DNA from: Achromobacter xylosoxidans A8
GTDB taxonomy: Bacteria; Pseudomonadota; Gammaproteobacteria; Burkholderiales; Burkholderiaceae_B
NCBI RefSeq assembly: GCF_000165835.1
Contig: NC_014640.1
Location: forward strand, 3,472,001 to 3,536,000
Reading direction: 5' to 3'
Length of the DNA: 64,000 bases
Positions 37,707-44,384 of this stretch are shown piece after piece. Position numbers and translations under genes: made by a program. The notes under the pieces were generated by a model. The model did no database searches. It saw only the letters and a program-made list of their open reading frames with translations, and was not told the DNA's origin. The stretch's first letter is position 1, and each line of letters opens with the position of its first letter.

Positions 37707-38327
37707 TTACTTCGGCGGCGCTATCGACGCAGGCGCTTCGCGCGACGCGGGCGAGACCGCCGGTGCCTCTCCCTTGACGGCGGGCTGGATCTTGTCGGGG
37801 TCGGCCGGCGCAGTGCCCTGCAGCTTGCGGGCCATGGCCAGATGCTGGGCCAGCATGGGCAGCGAGCGCGCAGCGAACTCTCGCACCTGCGGGTCCTTGG
37901 ACTCGCGCGCAGCAGTCTCGAACAGACGGTTGGCCATCGTGTGCGCGTCCATGGCCGCCTTTTCGATGTAAAGCGCATCGAAGTCCGCTCCGGTCCTGTT
38001 GCTCAGTTGTTCCAACGTGCCGCGATCGGGCTCAGAGGGTTCGGTCGGCAGCTTCACCTGTTTGCTCGCCGCCAGGGTCTTGAGTTCGGCATTCATGGCG
38101 CGATGCTGCTCCAGCATCTTCGCAGCGAACGCCTTGACGTCGCCGTCGCCGGCGCGCTTTTTCGCCAGTTCCGCAGCCTCCGCCTCGAACATCCCCGAAC
38201 CCGCCGCGGCCTGCAGGAAGCGCGCCTCCGGCTCCGCCAATTCCTGCGCCCGCACACCGCCCAGCACGCCTGGCGCGATCAGCAGGCAAATCGCGACGAT
38301 GCCGCACAGCCAAGTCGTCTTCTTCAT
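37707..38327 (-). CDS. DUF4142 periplasmic protein
   Basis: A 206-residue protein with a cleavable signal peptide (KKTTWLCGIVAICLLIAPGVLGGVRAQ). It is followed by a helical domain with the DUF4142 features FLQAAAGSGMFEAEAAELA near the start and AMDAHTMANRLFETAA and REFAARSLPMLAQHL later. DUF4142 is a ferritin-like four-helix periplasmic domain of unknown function, common in proteobacterial stress clusters. The tail is Pro/Ala-rich. GGGAGG lies five bases before the ATG. It is 28 bases downstream of the membrane-protein gene at 38356-38946 and probably co-transcribed with it. Confidence 0.85.
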   Translation of the reverse strand: MKKTTWLCGIVAICLLIAPGVLGGVRAQELAEPEARFLQAAAGSGMFEAEAAELAKKRAGDGDVKAFAAKMLEQHRAMNAELKTLAASKQVKLPTEPSEPDRGTLEQLSNRTGADFDALYIEKAAMDAHTMANRLFETAARESKDPQVREFAARSLPMLAQHLAMARKLQGTAPADPDKIQPAVKGEAPAVSPASREAPASIAPPK

Positions 38328-38355
38328 GTCCGCCTCCCATATCGATAGTCCGTTC

Positions 38356-38946
38356 CTACTGCGCCGTCGTCGGCGCTTCCACGTGCCGGGGCGGCGTCAG
38401 CGGATCGAAGTCTTCCCACTTCCCGTTCAACCAGCGGCCATGGGCGCGTTCGATATCCCTGCCGCCCGCTTCTTTCAGTACCGTCCTGGCCAACGCGTCA
38501 CGGTCCGGCAACACATGCAGCGCCAACATCACCCCGGCCTGGCGCACAGCGGGATGGGAGTCAGTAGCGACAGGCGCGGCGGGATGTCTACGGCGGCCCC
38601 GCCCGACCACCCACAGCGCGCCGGCCAAAGCGCCCAGGTAGGCGCCCACGCCAGCGCCTGCTATGACCATCAGCACCGACGCGCCAACGCGGGCAGCGAT
38701 CAGCCCGCCCAGCAGCGCGAACACGAGGCCCAGCGCGGAGGCGCCCGCCACCGCCCCAAGATGGCCGCCCTTGGCATCCGGATCTGCCACGCGGTCACCG
38801 CCTATCGGATAGCGCGCATGCTCGCCGGCGGTATTGATGTAGAAAGTATGGATATCGTCTTCGGTGAATCCTGCCGCGCACAGCTTGCGCGCCGCTTCAG
38901 CCGCGTGGTCGAAAGTGTCGAATCGGGCTGCAACGATCAAGGACAT
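38356..38946 (-). CDS. Glycine-rich membrane protein of unknown function
   Basis: A 196-residue protein. Its N-terminal ~55 residues (SLIVAARFDTFDHAAEAARKL, then TEDDIHTFYIN) resemble the small alpha/beta module of general-stress 17M-type proteins. It is followed by two Gly/Ala-rich membrane segments (about 65-95 and 96-115) of glycine-zipper character. The C-terminal ~60 residues are soluble (AGVMLALHVLPDRDALARTVL). The function is unknown. GGAGAG sits four bases before the ATG, and a sigma-54-like element lies 38-53 bases upstream. It is the first gene of a two-gene operon with the DUF4142 gene. Confidence 0.75.
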   Translation of the reverse strand: MSLIVAARFDTFDHAAEAARKLCAAGFTEDDIHTFYINTAGEHARYPIGGDRVADPDAKGGHLGAVAGASALGLVFALLGGLIAARVGASVLMVIAGAGVGAYLGALAGALWVVGRGRRRHPAAPVATDSHPAVRQAGVMLALHVLPDRDALARTVLKEAGGRDIERAHGRWLNGKWEDFDPLTPPRHVEAPTTAQ

Positions 38947-38983
38947 GGTGCTCTCCAGCGCTGGGGATCATTGCCTCATGGAC

Positions 38984-38999
38984 AGCAACTGCCATGCCC
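38984..38999 (-). promoter_or_regulatory. Candidate sigma-54 promoter of the membrane protein/DUF4142 operon
   Basis: On the minus strand GGGCATG (38999-38993), four bases, TTGCT (38988-38984) keep the GG/GC core and spacing. The predicted transcription start near 38973 is 27 bases before the ATG at 38946. Only five bases separate it from the divergent element at 39005-39020. Confidence 0.65.
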
Positions 39000-39004
39000 G
39001 CGCC

Positions 39005-39020
39005 GGGCACGGTGCTTGCT
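39005..39020 (+). promoter_or_regulatory. Candidate sigma-54 promoter of the DUF378 gene
   Basis: GGGCACG (39005-39011), four bases, TTGCT (39016-39020) match the sigma-54 consensus except at the first base. Transcription would begin near 39031, leaving a 78-base leader before the ATG at 39109. Confidence 0.7.
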
Positions 39021-39108
39021 GCGGGCGTGGCAAGCGGCCTGGCCCAGCCGGCAAAGGCAGTCCGCCCGCAGTTCCGCCCCACCCGCATCCTGCGCAAAGG
39101 ACATCCCC

Positions 39109-39393
39109 ATGGACATGCCCGGCAACAATGAAGATTTCTCCGAGCTGGAAGACGAATCGGCGCCACCGCCGATGCCGCCCGAAACCCGCGGCCTGTCCAT
39201 CCTGGACTGGTCGGCATTGATCGCAGTGGTGGCAGGCGGCCTGAATACCGGCCTGATCGCCGCGGTCGATCTGGACGTGTTCGCCAAGATACTGCCCTCG
39301 GCCGCTGCCACCCGCAGTGTCTATGGCTTGATCGGTCTGGCCGCGCTATACAGCGTGGTGCTGCTTTTCAGGCTGGGCGAACAACCGGAATGA
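39109..39393 (+). CDS. DUF378 family small membrane protein
   Basis: A 94-residue protein: an acidic, Pro-rich N-terminus of ~30 residues and then a DUF378 domain. The domain has LDWSALIAVVAGGLNTGLIA as first membrane helix, a loop with VDLDVFAKIL and SVYGLIGLAALYSVVLLFRL as second helix. The conserved W-x-L-x-GLN and GLAALY elements identify the family, which has no known function. AAAGGA precedes the ATG at 39109. The gene converges on the small Lys-rich gene at 39410-39643 with 16 bases between stops. Confidence 0.82.
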   Translation: MDMPGNNEDFSELEDESAPPPMPPETRGLSILDWSALIAVVAGGLNTGLIAAVDLDVFAKILPSAAATRSVYGLIGLAALYSVVLLFRLGEQPE

Positions 39394-39409
39394 GCACACC
39401 GGAAGACGG

Positions 39410-39643
39410 TCACGCCGTGCCGGGACGCTTGCCCGGATACTGCCCGCCTTCCTCGTACTCGGCGCCCTTGTCATTGGGTTTCTTGTCCGATTCGCGCTTG
39501 GGCGCGGCGGGCGGCTTGCCGAAACCGGGCTTGTCCGTGCCGAACTGGCCGCTGCGATGGGCGGCTTCGGTTTCCGTGCGCGGCGCATTGGCCTTGGCAT
39601 GCTCCGGATCCGCTTTCGCGTTGTCTGTCCGCTTGGTTTCCAT
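39410..39643 (-). CDS. Small Lys/Glu-rich hydrophilic protein
   Basis: A 77-residue protein beginning METKRTDNAKADPEHAKAN and ending EEGGQYPGKRPGTA, with no hydrophobic segment. It is dominated by Lys, Ala, Glu, Pro and Gly, like hydrophilin-type desiccation or osmotic-stress proteins, but I do not recognise a specific family. GGGGA precedes the ATG at 39643, which I prefer over the longer frame to 39763 because that would cross the sigma-54-like promoter at 39716-39731. Confidence 0.7.
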   Translation of the reverse strand: METKRTDNAKADPEHAKANAPRTETEAAHRSGQFGTDKPGFGKPPAAPKRESDKKPNDKGAEYEEGGQYPGKRPGTA

Positions 39644-39715
39644 ATTCGTATCCCCGTCTCGTTCAATGGATGCCGCGGGCGCCGCGCATCTGCATCGCCC
39701 GCCGTCAGCCCCCCG

Positions 39716-39731
39716 AGCAAGCGGCGTGCCC
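39716..39731 (-). promoter_or_regulatory. Candidate sigma-54 promoter (minus) within a perfect palindrome
   Basis: On the minus strand GGGCACG (39731-39725), four bases, TTGCT (39720-39716). It faces the small Lys-rich gene, with a predicted start near 39705. Together with the next element it forms an inverted repeat with 18-base perfect arms (39716-39733 and 39739-39756) and a 5-base centre. Confidence 0.75.
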
Positions 39732-39740
39732 GGCCCGCCC

Positions 39741-39756
39741 GGGCACGCCGCTTGCT
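39741..39756 (+). promoter_or_regulatory. Candidate sigma-54 promoter (plus) within a perfect palindrome
   Basis: GGGCACG (39741-39747), four bases, TTGCT (39752-39756), the exact mirror of the preceding element. The predicted start near 39767 gives a 42-base leader before the ATG at 39809, containing AAGGAG. Confidence 0.75.
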
Positions 39757-39808
39757 TGCGCATGAGGCCAGGCCCGGACGATGCCGGGCCCCATCCAAGG
39801 AGTCAGCC

Positions 39809-40192
39809 ATGAATCTGTCCCGAGTCGTTCTCCCCGCCGTCGCCCTGAGTCTCTCGGCCCTGGCCTTTCAGGCCCCGGCGCAAACCATGCAAGGCGGCGC
39901 CACTGCGGTTCGCAGCAACGAGCAGATCGACGACCAGTACAAGCTGGACAAGAAGCGCTGCGACGGCATGAAGGGCAATCAGAAGGACGTCTGCCAGCAG
40001 CAAGCCGAAGCCACGCGCGACAAGGCCCGGGCCGATGCCAAGGCCGGCAAGGAAAAGGCCGAGGCCTCGCATGACGCGGCCAAGGTGCGCAACGACGCCG
40101 ACTACAAGGTCGGCAAGGAGAAATGCGACGGCATGTCCGGCAACGCCAAGGACGCCTGCATGGCGGACCTGAAAACGCGGTACGGAAAATGA
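39809..40192 (+). CDS. Periplasmic protein with two Cys-pair repeats
   Basis: A 127-residue protein with a signal peptide (NLSRVVLPAVALSLSALAFQAPAQ). Its mature part contains the same motif twice, KKRCDGMKGNQKDVC near residue 50 and KEKCDGMSGNAKDAC near residue 108. Between them is a highly charged helical stretch rich in Lys, Ala and Asp. The pattern C-D-G-M-x-G-N-x-K-D-x-C suggests a duplicated disulfide or metal-binding hairpin at both ends of a rigid helix. I do not know a named family. AAGGAG lies six bases before the ATG. It converges on the response regulator gene with two bases between stops. Confidence 0.8.
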   Translation: MNLSRVVLPAVALSLSALAFQAPAQTMQGGATAVRSNEQIDDQYKLDKKRCDGMKGNQKDVCQQQAEATRDKARADAKAGKEKAEASHDAAKVRNDADYKVGKEKCDGMSGNAKDACMADLKTRYGK

Positions 40193-40194
40193 AG

Positions 40195-41571
40195 TCAGGA
40201 CCGGTCCTGTTTCCTGGCAGACGCCGCGGCGGGCGCATCCGCGTCCGCCGCGGCGTACTCTTCCAGCCGGTTGTACAGCGTCTTGGGGCTGATGCCGAGC
40301 ACGGCGGCAGCCTGCTTTTTCACGCCGTTGCACCGCTCCAGCGTCGCCAGGATCAGGCGCCGGTCCGCTTCCGCCAGCGTTTCTCCCACCGGCACGCTCA
40401 CCTGGCCAGCCGCGCCGTCGCCGGCCGGCGACACCCGTGGCGTCAGCATGTCCGCCTCCAGTGCGTCGCCTTCCGCCATGATGAACGCGCGCCGCACGTA
40501 GTTCTTGAGTTCCCGCACATTGCCGGGCCACCCGTACTGCTGCAGCGCCGCCACCGCCCGCTGCGAGAAATGCTTGTTCTTGCCCGCCTCCTGGTTCAAC
40601 CCTTGCAGGAAACGATTGGCGAGGAACAGGATGTCGTCGCCGCGTTCGCGCAGCGCGGGCAGCTTGATGGGAAAGACGCTGAGCCGGTAGTAAAGATCTT
40701 CACGCAGCTTGCCTTCCTTGACCGCCTGCTCGGGATCGCGGTTGGTGGCGGCGACGATCCGGATATCGCAGGCGATCTCCCGGTTGGTCCCCACCCGCAT
40801 GAACTGCCCGGTTTCCAGCACGCGCAGCAGCTTCACCTGCAGATCCAGCGGCATCTCGGTCACTTCATCCAGGAACAAGGTGCCGCCGTCGGCACGCTCG
40901 AAATAGCCCTTGTGCTGGCGGTCGGCGCCGGTGAAGCTGCCGCGTTCATGCCCGAACATTTCGCTTTCGATCAGGTTGGGCGAGATTGCGCCGCAGTTCA
41001 CCGCGATCAGCGGACGCTGGCGGCGCGCGCTGAGTTCATGGACGGCATGCGCGGCCAATTCCTTGCCCGTGCCGCTCTCGCCGATCAGCAAGATCGTAAC
41101 GTTGGTGGGCGCCACGCGGCCGATCTGGCGGTAGACGTCCTGCATGCCGGCGGATGCGCCATACATCCTGCCGTAGCGGCCGGGTTCCTCGAACGGCGCG
41201 CCGGCAGGATCGCTGCCCGAGTTCGCGCTCACGCGGGCGAAGATGCCGTTCAGGCGCTCCATGCAGATGGGCTTGACGAGATAGTCGGTAGCCCCCAAAC
41301 GCAGGGCCTGGACGGCGTTGTCCACGGTGCCGTGGCCGGTCATCACCACCACCTCGGCGCTGGCCGCGGCCTCATTCTTGAAGATGTCCATGCCGCTGCC
41401 TTCGGGCAGGCGGATGTCGGTCAGCACCAGGTCGGGCGCGTGTCGTTCCAGCTGGATCAGCGCGTCCTTGACGCTCGCAGCCAGCGCCACGGAAAACCCG
41501 TTCTCGCGGCCGATCTCGGCCAGGGTTTCGCGTATCGTGGGGTCGTCGTCAACGATCAGCAGATGGGGCAT
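40195..41571 (-). CDS. Sigma-54-dependent NtrC-family response regulator
   Basis: The 458-residue protein has a receiver domain (residues 1-120; acidic pocket VDDD, phospho-acceptor Asp in LTDIRLP, Lys in LVKP). The AAA+ domain (~135-375) has Walker A GESGTGKE, the sigma-54 contact loop GSFTGA, Walker B TLFLDEV and [10 protein letters not shown]. The C-terminal Fis-type helix-turn-helix reads [19 protein letters not shown]. The loop is GSFTGA rather than GAFTGA, a common functional variant. It should bind an enhancer and activate sigma-54 promoters after phosphorylation. The hybrid kinase at 44385-47387 is the nearest candidate partner. It is divergent from a second activator gene. Confidence 0.93.
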   Translation of the reverse strand: MPHLLIVDDDPTIRETLAEIGRENGFSVALAASVKDALIQLERHAPDLVLTDIRLPEGSGMDIFKNEAAASAEVVVMTGHGTVDNAVQALRLGATDYLVKPICMERLNGIFARVSANSGSDPAGAPFEEPGRYGRMYGASAGMQDVYRQIGRVAPTNVTILLIGESGTGKELAAHAVHELSARRQRPLIAVNCGAISPNLIESEMFGHERGSFTGADRQHKGYFERADGGTLFLDEVTEMPLDLQVKLLRVLETGQFMRVGTNREIACDIRIVAATNRDPEQAVKEGKLREDLYYRLSVFPIKLPALRERGDDILFLANRFLQGLNQEAGKNKHFSQRAVAALQQYGWPGNVRELKNYVRRAFIMAEGDALEADMLTPRVSPAGDGAAGQVSVPVGETLAEADRRLILATLERCNGVKKQAAAVLGISPKTLYNRLEEYAAADADAPAAASARKQDRS

Positions 41572-41757
41572 GCCTACTCCGTATCGCGAATGTTGCGCTC
41601 AGTTATCCAGCATAGCGACTACGGCCGAAGGCAGGGTAAATGTTCGATACTTTCCATCAACGTTTTCGTATGCTTGCAAATCGTCGCATCCCGGACCGCT
41701 GCGTCCCTCTAGCATGATCGGATGCGCATGGCCCCAAGGCCGGGCCAAGGAATCAGC

Positions 41758-42759
41758 ATGGCGAATCGCACCCCCAACGCCGCGCGCGAGACGGCGTCCG
41801 CGTCTACGGGCGTACTCACGGATGTATCCGGCCTGTCCCCCGTGATGCAGAAGCTGGGCGCGCAACTACAGCTGGCGGCGGCCACCGACGCCAGCGTTTT
41901 CATCGTGGGCGAAAGCGGAACCGGCAAGGAAATCGTCGCGCGCGCCATCCACGACGCGAGCGAGCGCCGCGCGCAGCCCTTTGTCGCCGTGAACTGCGGG
42001 GCCATCAGCGGCAGCCTGGCGCACGCTGAGCTATTCGGCCATGAAAAAGGCAGCTTCACCGGCGCCGTGGCCCAGAACGCGGGCTACTTCGAATACGCCA
42101 GCGGCGGGACGCTGTTCCTGGACGAAGTGACCGAAATGCCGCCTGACCTGCAGGTCAATTTCCTGCGCGTGCTCGAGGCGGGCACCTACCAGCGCGTGGG
42201 CGGCTCCGATCTGCTGCGCGCCAATGTCCGCATCATCTGCGCCAGTAACCGCGATCCCCACGCGTCGGTCGCCGAAGGCCGCCTGCGTCAGGACTTCCTG
42301 CACCGTCTGCTGGTGATCCCGCTGCGCGTGCCGCCCCTGCGCGAGCGCGGCGACGACGCGATGGTGCTGGCGCACTGGTTCCTCAATACCCTGAACACGG
42401 CGCACGGCACGCGGAAAGCCTTCAGCCCACGCATGCTGGAAGCGATCTCCACGCACGATTGGCCCGGCAACGTGCGTGAATTGCGCAATGCGGTGCAACG
42501 CGCGTACATCCTGGCGGACGACGAGCTCGCCGCCGACCTGCTGCCCCGCGCCCGCGACGAGCAGCGCGCCACCGTGCGGGATGGCGCACTGACCCTTCCC
42601 GTGGGCATGCCGCTGGATGAGGCGCAGCGCGCCTTCATTCTCGCTACCCTCGCGCATCATTCAGGCGACAAGCGCATTACCGCCGAGACGCTGGGACTCA
42701 GCCTGAAGACGCTCTACAACCGTCTGGACGGGTACGAGAAGGACGGCACCGGCCTCTGA
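41758..42759 (+). CDS. Sigma-54-dependent transcriptional activator lacking a receiver domain
   Basis: The 333-residue protein consists of a short N-terminal lead (~35 residues), an AAA+ domain (Walker [15 protein letters not shown] loop, Walker [18 protein letters not shown]) and a Fis-type helix-turn-helix with [17 protein letters not shown]. With no receiver or sensor domain it resembles PspF-type activators that are controlled by partner proteins or by abundance. The ATG at 41758 is preceded by AAGGA and is preferred over one twelve codons upstream. The sigma-54 gene follows after 157 bases in the same direction. Its AAA+ and HTH segments closely parallel those of the divergent NtrC-type protein, suggesting an old duplication. 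Confidence 0.92.
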   Translation: MANRTPNAARETASASTGVLTDVSGLSPVMQKLGAQLQLAAATDASVFIVGESGTGKEIVARAIHDASERRAQPFVAVNCGAISGSLAHAELFGHEKGSFTGAVAQNAGYFEYASGGTLFLDEVTEMPPDLQVNFLRVLEAGTYQRVGGSDLLRANVRIICASNRDPHASVAEGRLRQDFLHRLLVIPLRVPPLRERGDDAMVLAHWFLNTLNTAHGTRKAFSPRMLEAISTHDWPGNVRELRNAVQRAYILADDELAADLLPRARDEQRATVRDGALTLPVGMPLDEAQRAFILATLAHHSGDKRITAETLGLSLKTLYNRLDGYEKDGTGL

Positions 42760-42849
42760 TTTCCACGTGCCGGCGGCATTTCTTACCGGCGCCTTGTAAT
42801 ACTGAGGCAGCAAGCGGACACGATTTCCGCACCCTGCCCGCTGCGGGAC

Positions 42850-42866
42850 CTGGCACGGACCTTGCT
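42850..42866 (+). promoter_or_regulatory. Canonical sigma-54 promoter of the rpoN paralogue
   Basis: C-TGGCACG (42851-42857), four bases, TTGCT (42862-42866) is a full match to the sigma-54 consensus YTGGCACGRNNNTTGCW. Transcription should start near 42877, which leaves the in-frame ATG at 42878 without a leader and supports translation from the TTG at 42917. A sigma-54 promoter in front of a sigma-54 gene implies autoregulation. Confidence 0.82.
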
Positions 42867-42916
42867 TAAGTTTCTGGATGGGCTGCCCGTCGGCAGCCGC
42901 TGTCCAGGAGACTCGA

Positions 42917-44347
42917 TTGGTCTACCCCACGCAAGAATTGCGCCTGCGCCAGCAGATGACGCTGGCGCCCCGGCTGCAGCAATCCGTCAAGCTGCTGCAG
43001 ATGACCGCGCTGGAATTCACCACTGCGGTGGAACAGGCGCTGGCCAGCAATCCGTTCCTGGAAGAAGCCGATGAGCAGGAGGCTGAACCGGGCGCCGTCG
43101 CGGGGGTCTTTCCTCCCGCCGCCGACACCACCGCACCGGACCCAGCGCCGCAGGTCGAGCCGCCCATGCCGGACGCGCCCGCCTACTCCGGCGACTATCC
43201 GACGCGCGGCCAGGGCGAAGGCCAGGAACGCGATCAAGGGCTTTGGGCCGCCTCGACGCTTTCGATGAGCCAGCACCTGTCGCTGGAACTGGGCAACTAT
43301 CAGCTGGCGCCGCGCGACCGCCTATTGACGGAGTTCATCATCGATGCGCTTGATGACGACGGCTACCTGCGCGTGCCGCTGGCCAGCCTGTGGGGCGACG
43401 CGCACCGCGGCGCCGACGCCGTCCCCGACGAGGACGAATGGATGACGGCGCTGCGCCTGGTCCAGCAGCTGGACGCCCCAGGGCTGGCCGCGCGCGATCT
43501 GGCCGAATGCCTGTCGCTGCAGTTGGCGGCAGCCAGCGGCATCGGCGACGAACTGCGGGCCCTGGCCTTGCGCATCGTGCGCGAACAGCTCGATCGGCTG
43601 GCCCGCAACGATTGCGCGGGCCTGCGCCAGCAGCTGGGCTGCTCCGAGGAAGCGCTGCGCGAGGCCTGCGCGCTGATCCGCAGCCTGGACCCCAAGCCGG
43701 GCGGCCGCTATAGCGCCGAAGCGCCTGTCTATGTCGTGCCCGACGTGTTCGTGGACAAATGGCAATCGCGCTGGCGCGTGCTGCCCAACCGCAACGCCAT
43801 GCCCCAGGCGCGGCTGCACCAAACCTATGCCGAACTGTTCCGGCGCGCCCGCCTGGACGATCGCAGCCCCATGGCGCAGGAACTCCAGGAAGCTCGCTGG
43901 CTGGTGCGCAACGTCGAACAGCGCTACGTCACCATCCAGCGCGTGGCCGAAGCCATCGTCAAGCGCCAGCAGACCTTCTTCGAGTATGGCGACGTAGCCT
44001 TGCGGCCGCTGATGCTGCGCGAAGTGGCCGACGACCTGGACATGCATGAGTCCACGGTGTCTCGCGCGACCGTCGGCAAGTACATGGTGACGCCGCGCGG
44101 GGTTTTTGAATTCCGCCATTTCTTTTCGCGCGAACTGGCCACCGACACCGGCGGTTCCTGCTCCGCCACGGCGGTGCGCGCCCTCATCAAGGAAATGGTA
44201 GAGGCCGAGGACCCGGCCATGCCGCTGTCCGACGTGGCGCTGACCCAGCAATTGGCCGCGAACGGCATCCTGCTGGCGCGGCGCACGGTATCGAAGTATC
44301 GCGGCCAATTGCGCATGCCGCCCGCGGAATTGCGCCGTCGCCACTAG
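42917..44347 (+). CDS. rpoN: RNA polymerase sigma-54 factor, probable second copy
   Basis: The ~476-residue protein has all RpoN regions. Region I is Gln/Leu-rich (LRLRQQMTLAPRLQQSVKLLQM), an acidic Pro-rich linker follows, then the core-binding domain and the DNA-binding domain with VSRATVGKYMVTPRG. The RpoN box reads ARRTVSKYRG near residue 455, against the usual ARRTVAKYRE; this box contacts the -24 element. Translation most likely starts at TTG 42917, which has AGGAG six bases upstream. The usual rpoN neighbours (lptB, hpf, ptsN, rapZ) are absent; instead it sits among activators and a kinase, so I take it to be a paralogue with a dedicated regulon. The housekeeping copy would have to be outside the window. 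Confidence 0.93.
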   Translation: MVYPTQELRLRQQMTLAPRLQQSVKLLQMTALEFTTAVEQALASNPFLEEADEQEAEPGAVAGVFPPAADTTAPDPAPQVEPPMPDAPAYSGDYPTRGQGEGQERDQGLWAASTLSMSQHLSLELGNYQLAPRDRLLTEFIIDALDDDGYLRVPLASLWGDAHRGADAVPDEDEWMTALRLVQQLDAPGLAARDLAECLSLQLAAASGIGDELRALALRIVREQLDRLARNDCAGLRQQLGCSEEALREACALIRSLDPKPGGRYSAEAPVYVVPDVFVDKWQSRWRVLPNRNAMPQARLHQTYAELFRRARLDDRSPMAQELQEARWLVRNVEQRYVTIQRVAEAIVKRQQTFFEYGDVALRPLMLREVADDLDMHESTVSRATVGKYMVTPRGVFEFRHFFSRELATDTGGSCSATAVRALIKEMVEAEDPAMPLSDVALTQQLAANGILLARRTVSKYRGQLRMPPAELRRRH

Positions 44348-44384
44348 CCCGCGCGCAAGGCCCGCCGTCGAGCGACCGCAAGCG

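Noticed and set aside
39644..39763. Longer start of the Lys-rich small protein at 39763
   Set aside because: The extra codons cross the sigma-54-like palindrome at 39716-39756, so they cannot be in a message started there, and they look like non-coding Cys/Gly/Pro-rich sequence.
41572..41757. Search for a sigma-54 promoter between the two divergent activator genes
   Set aside because: No GG-N10-GC element with a recognisable -24 was found on either strand. These genes are probably sigma-70 controlled, which is sensible for upstream regulators.
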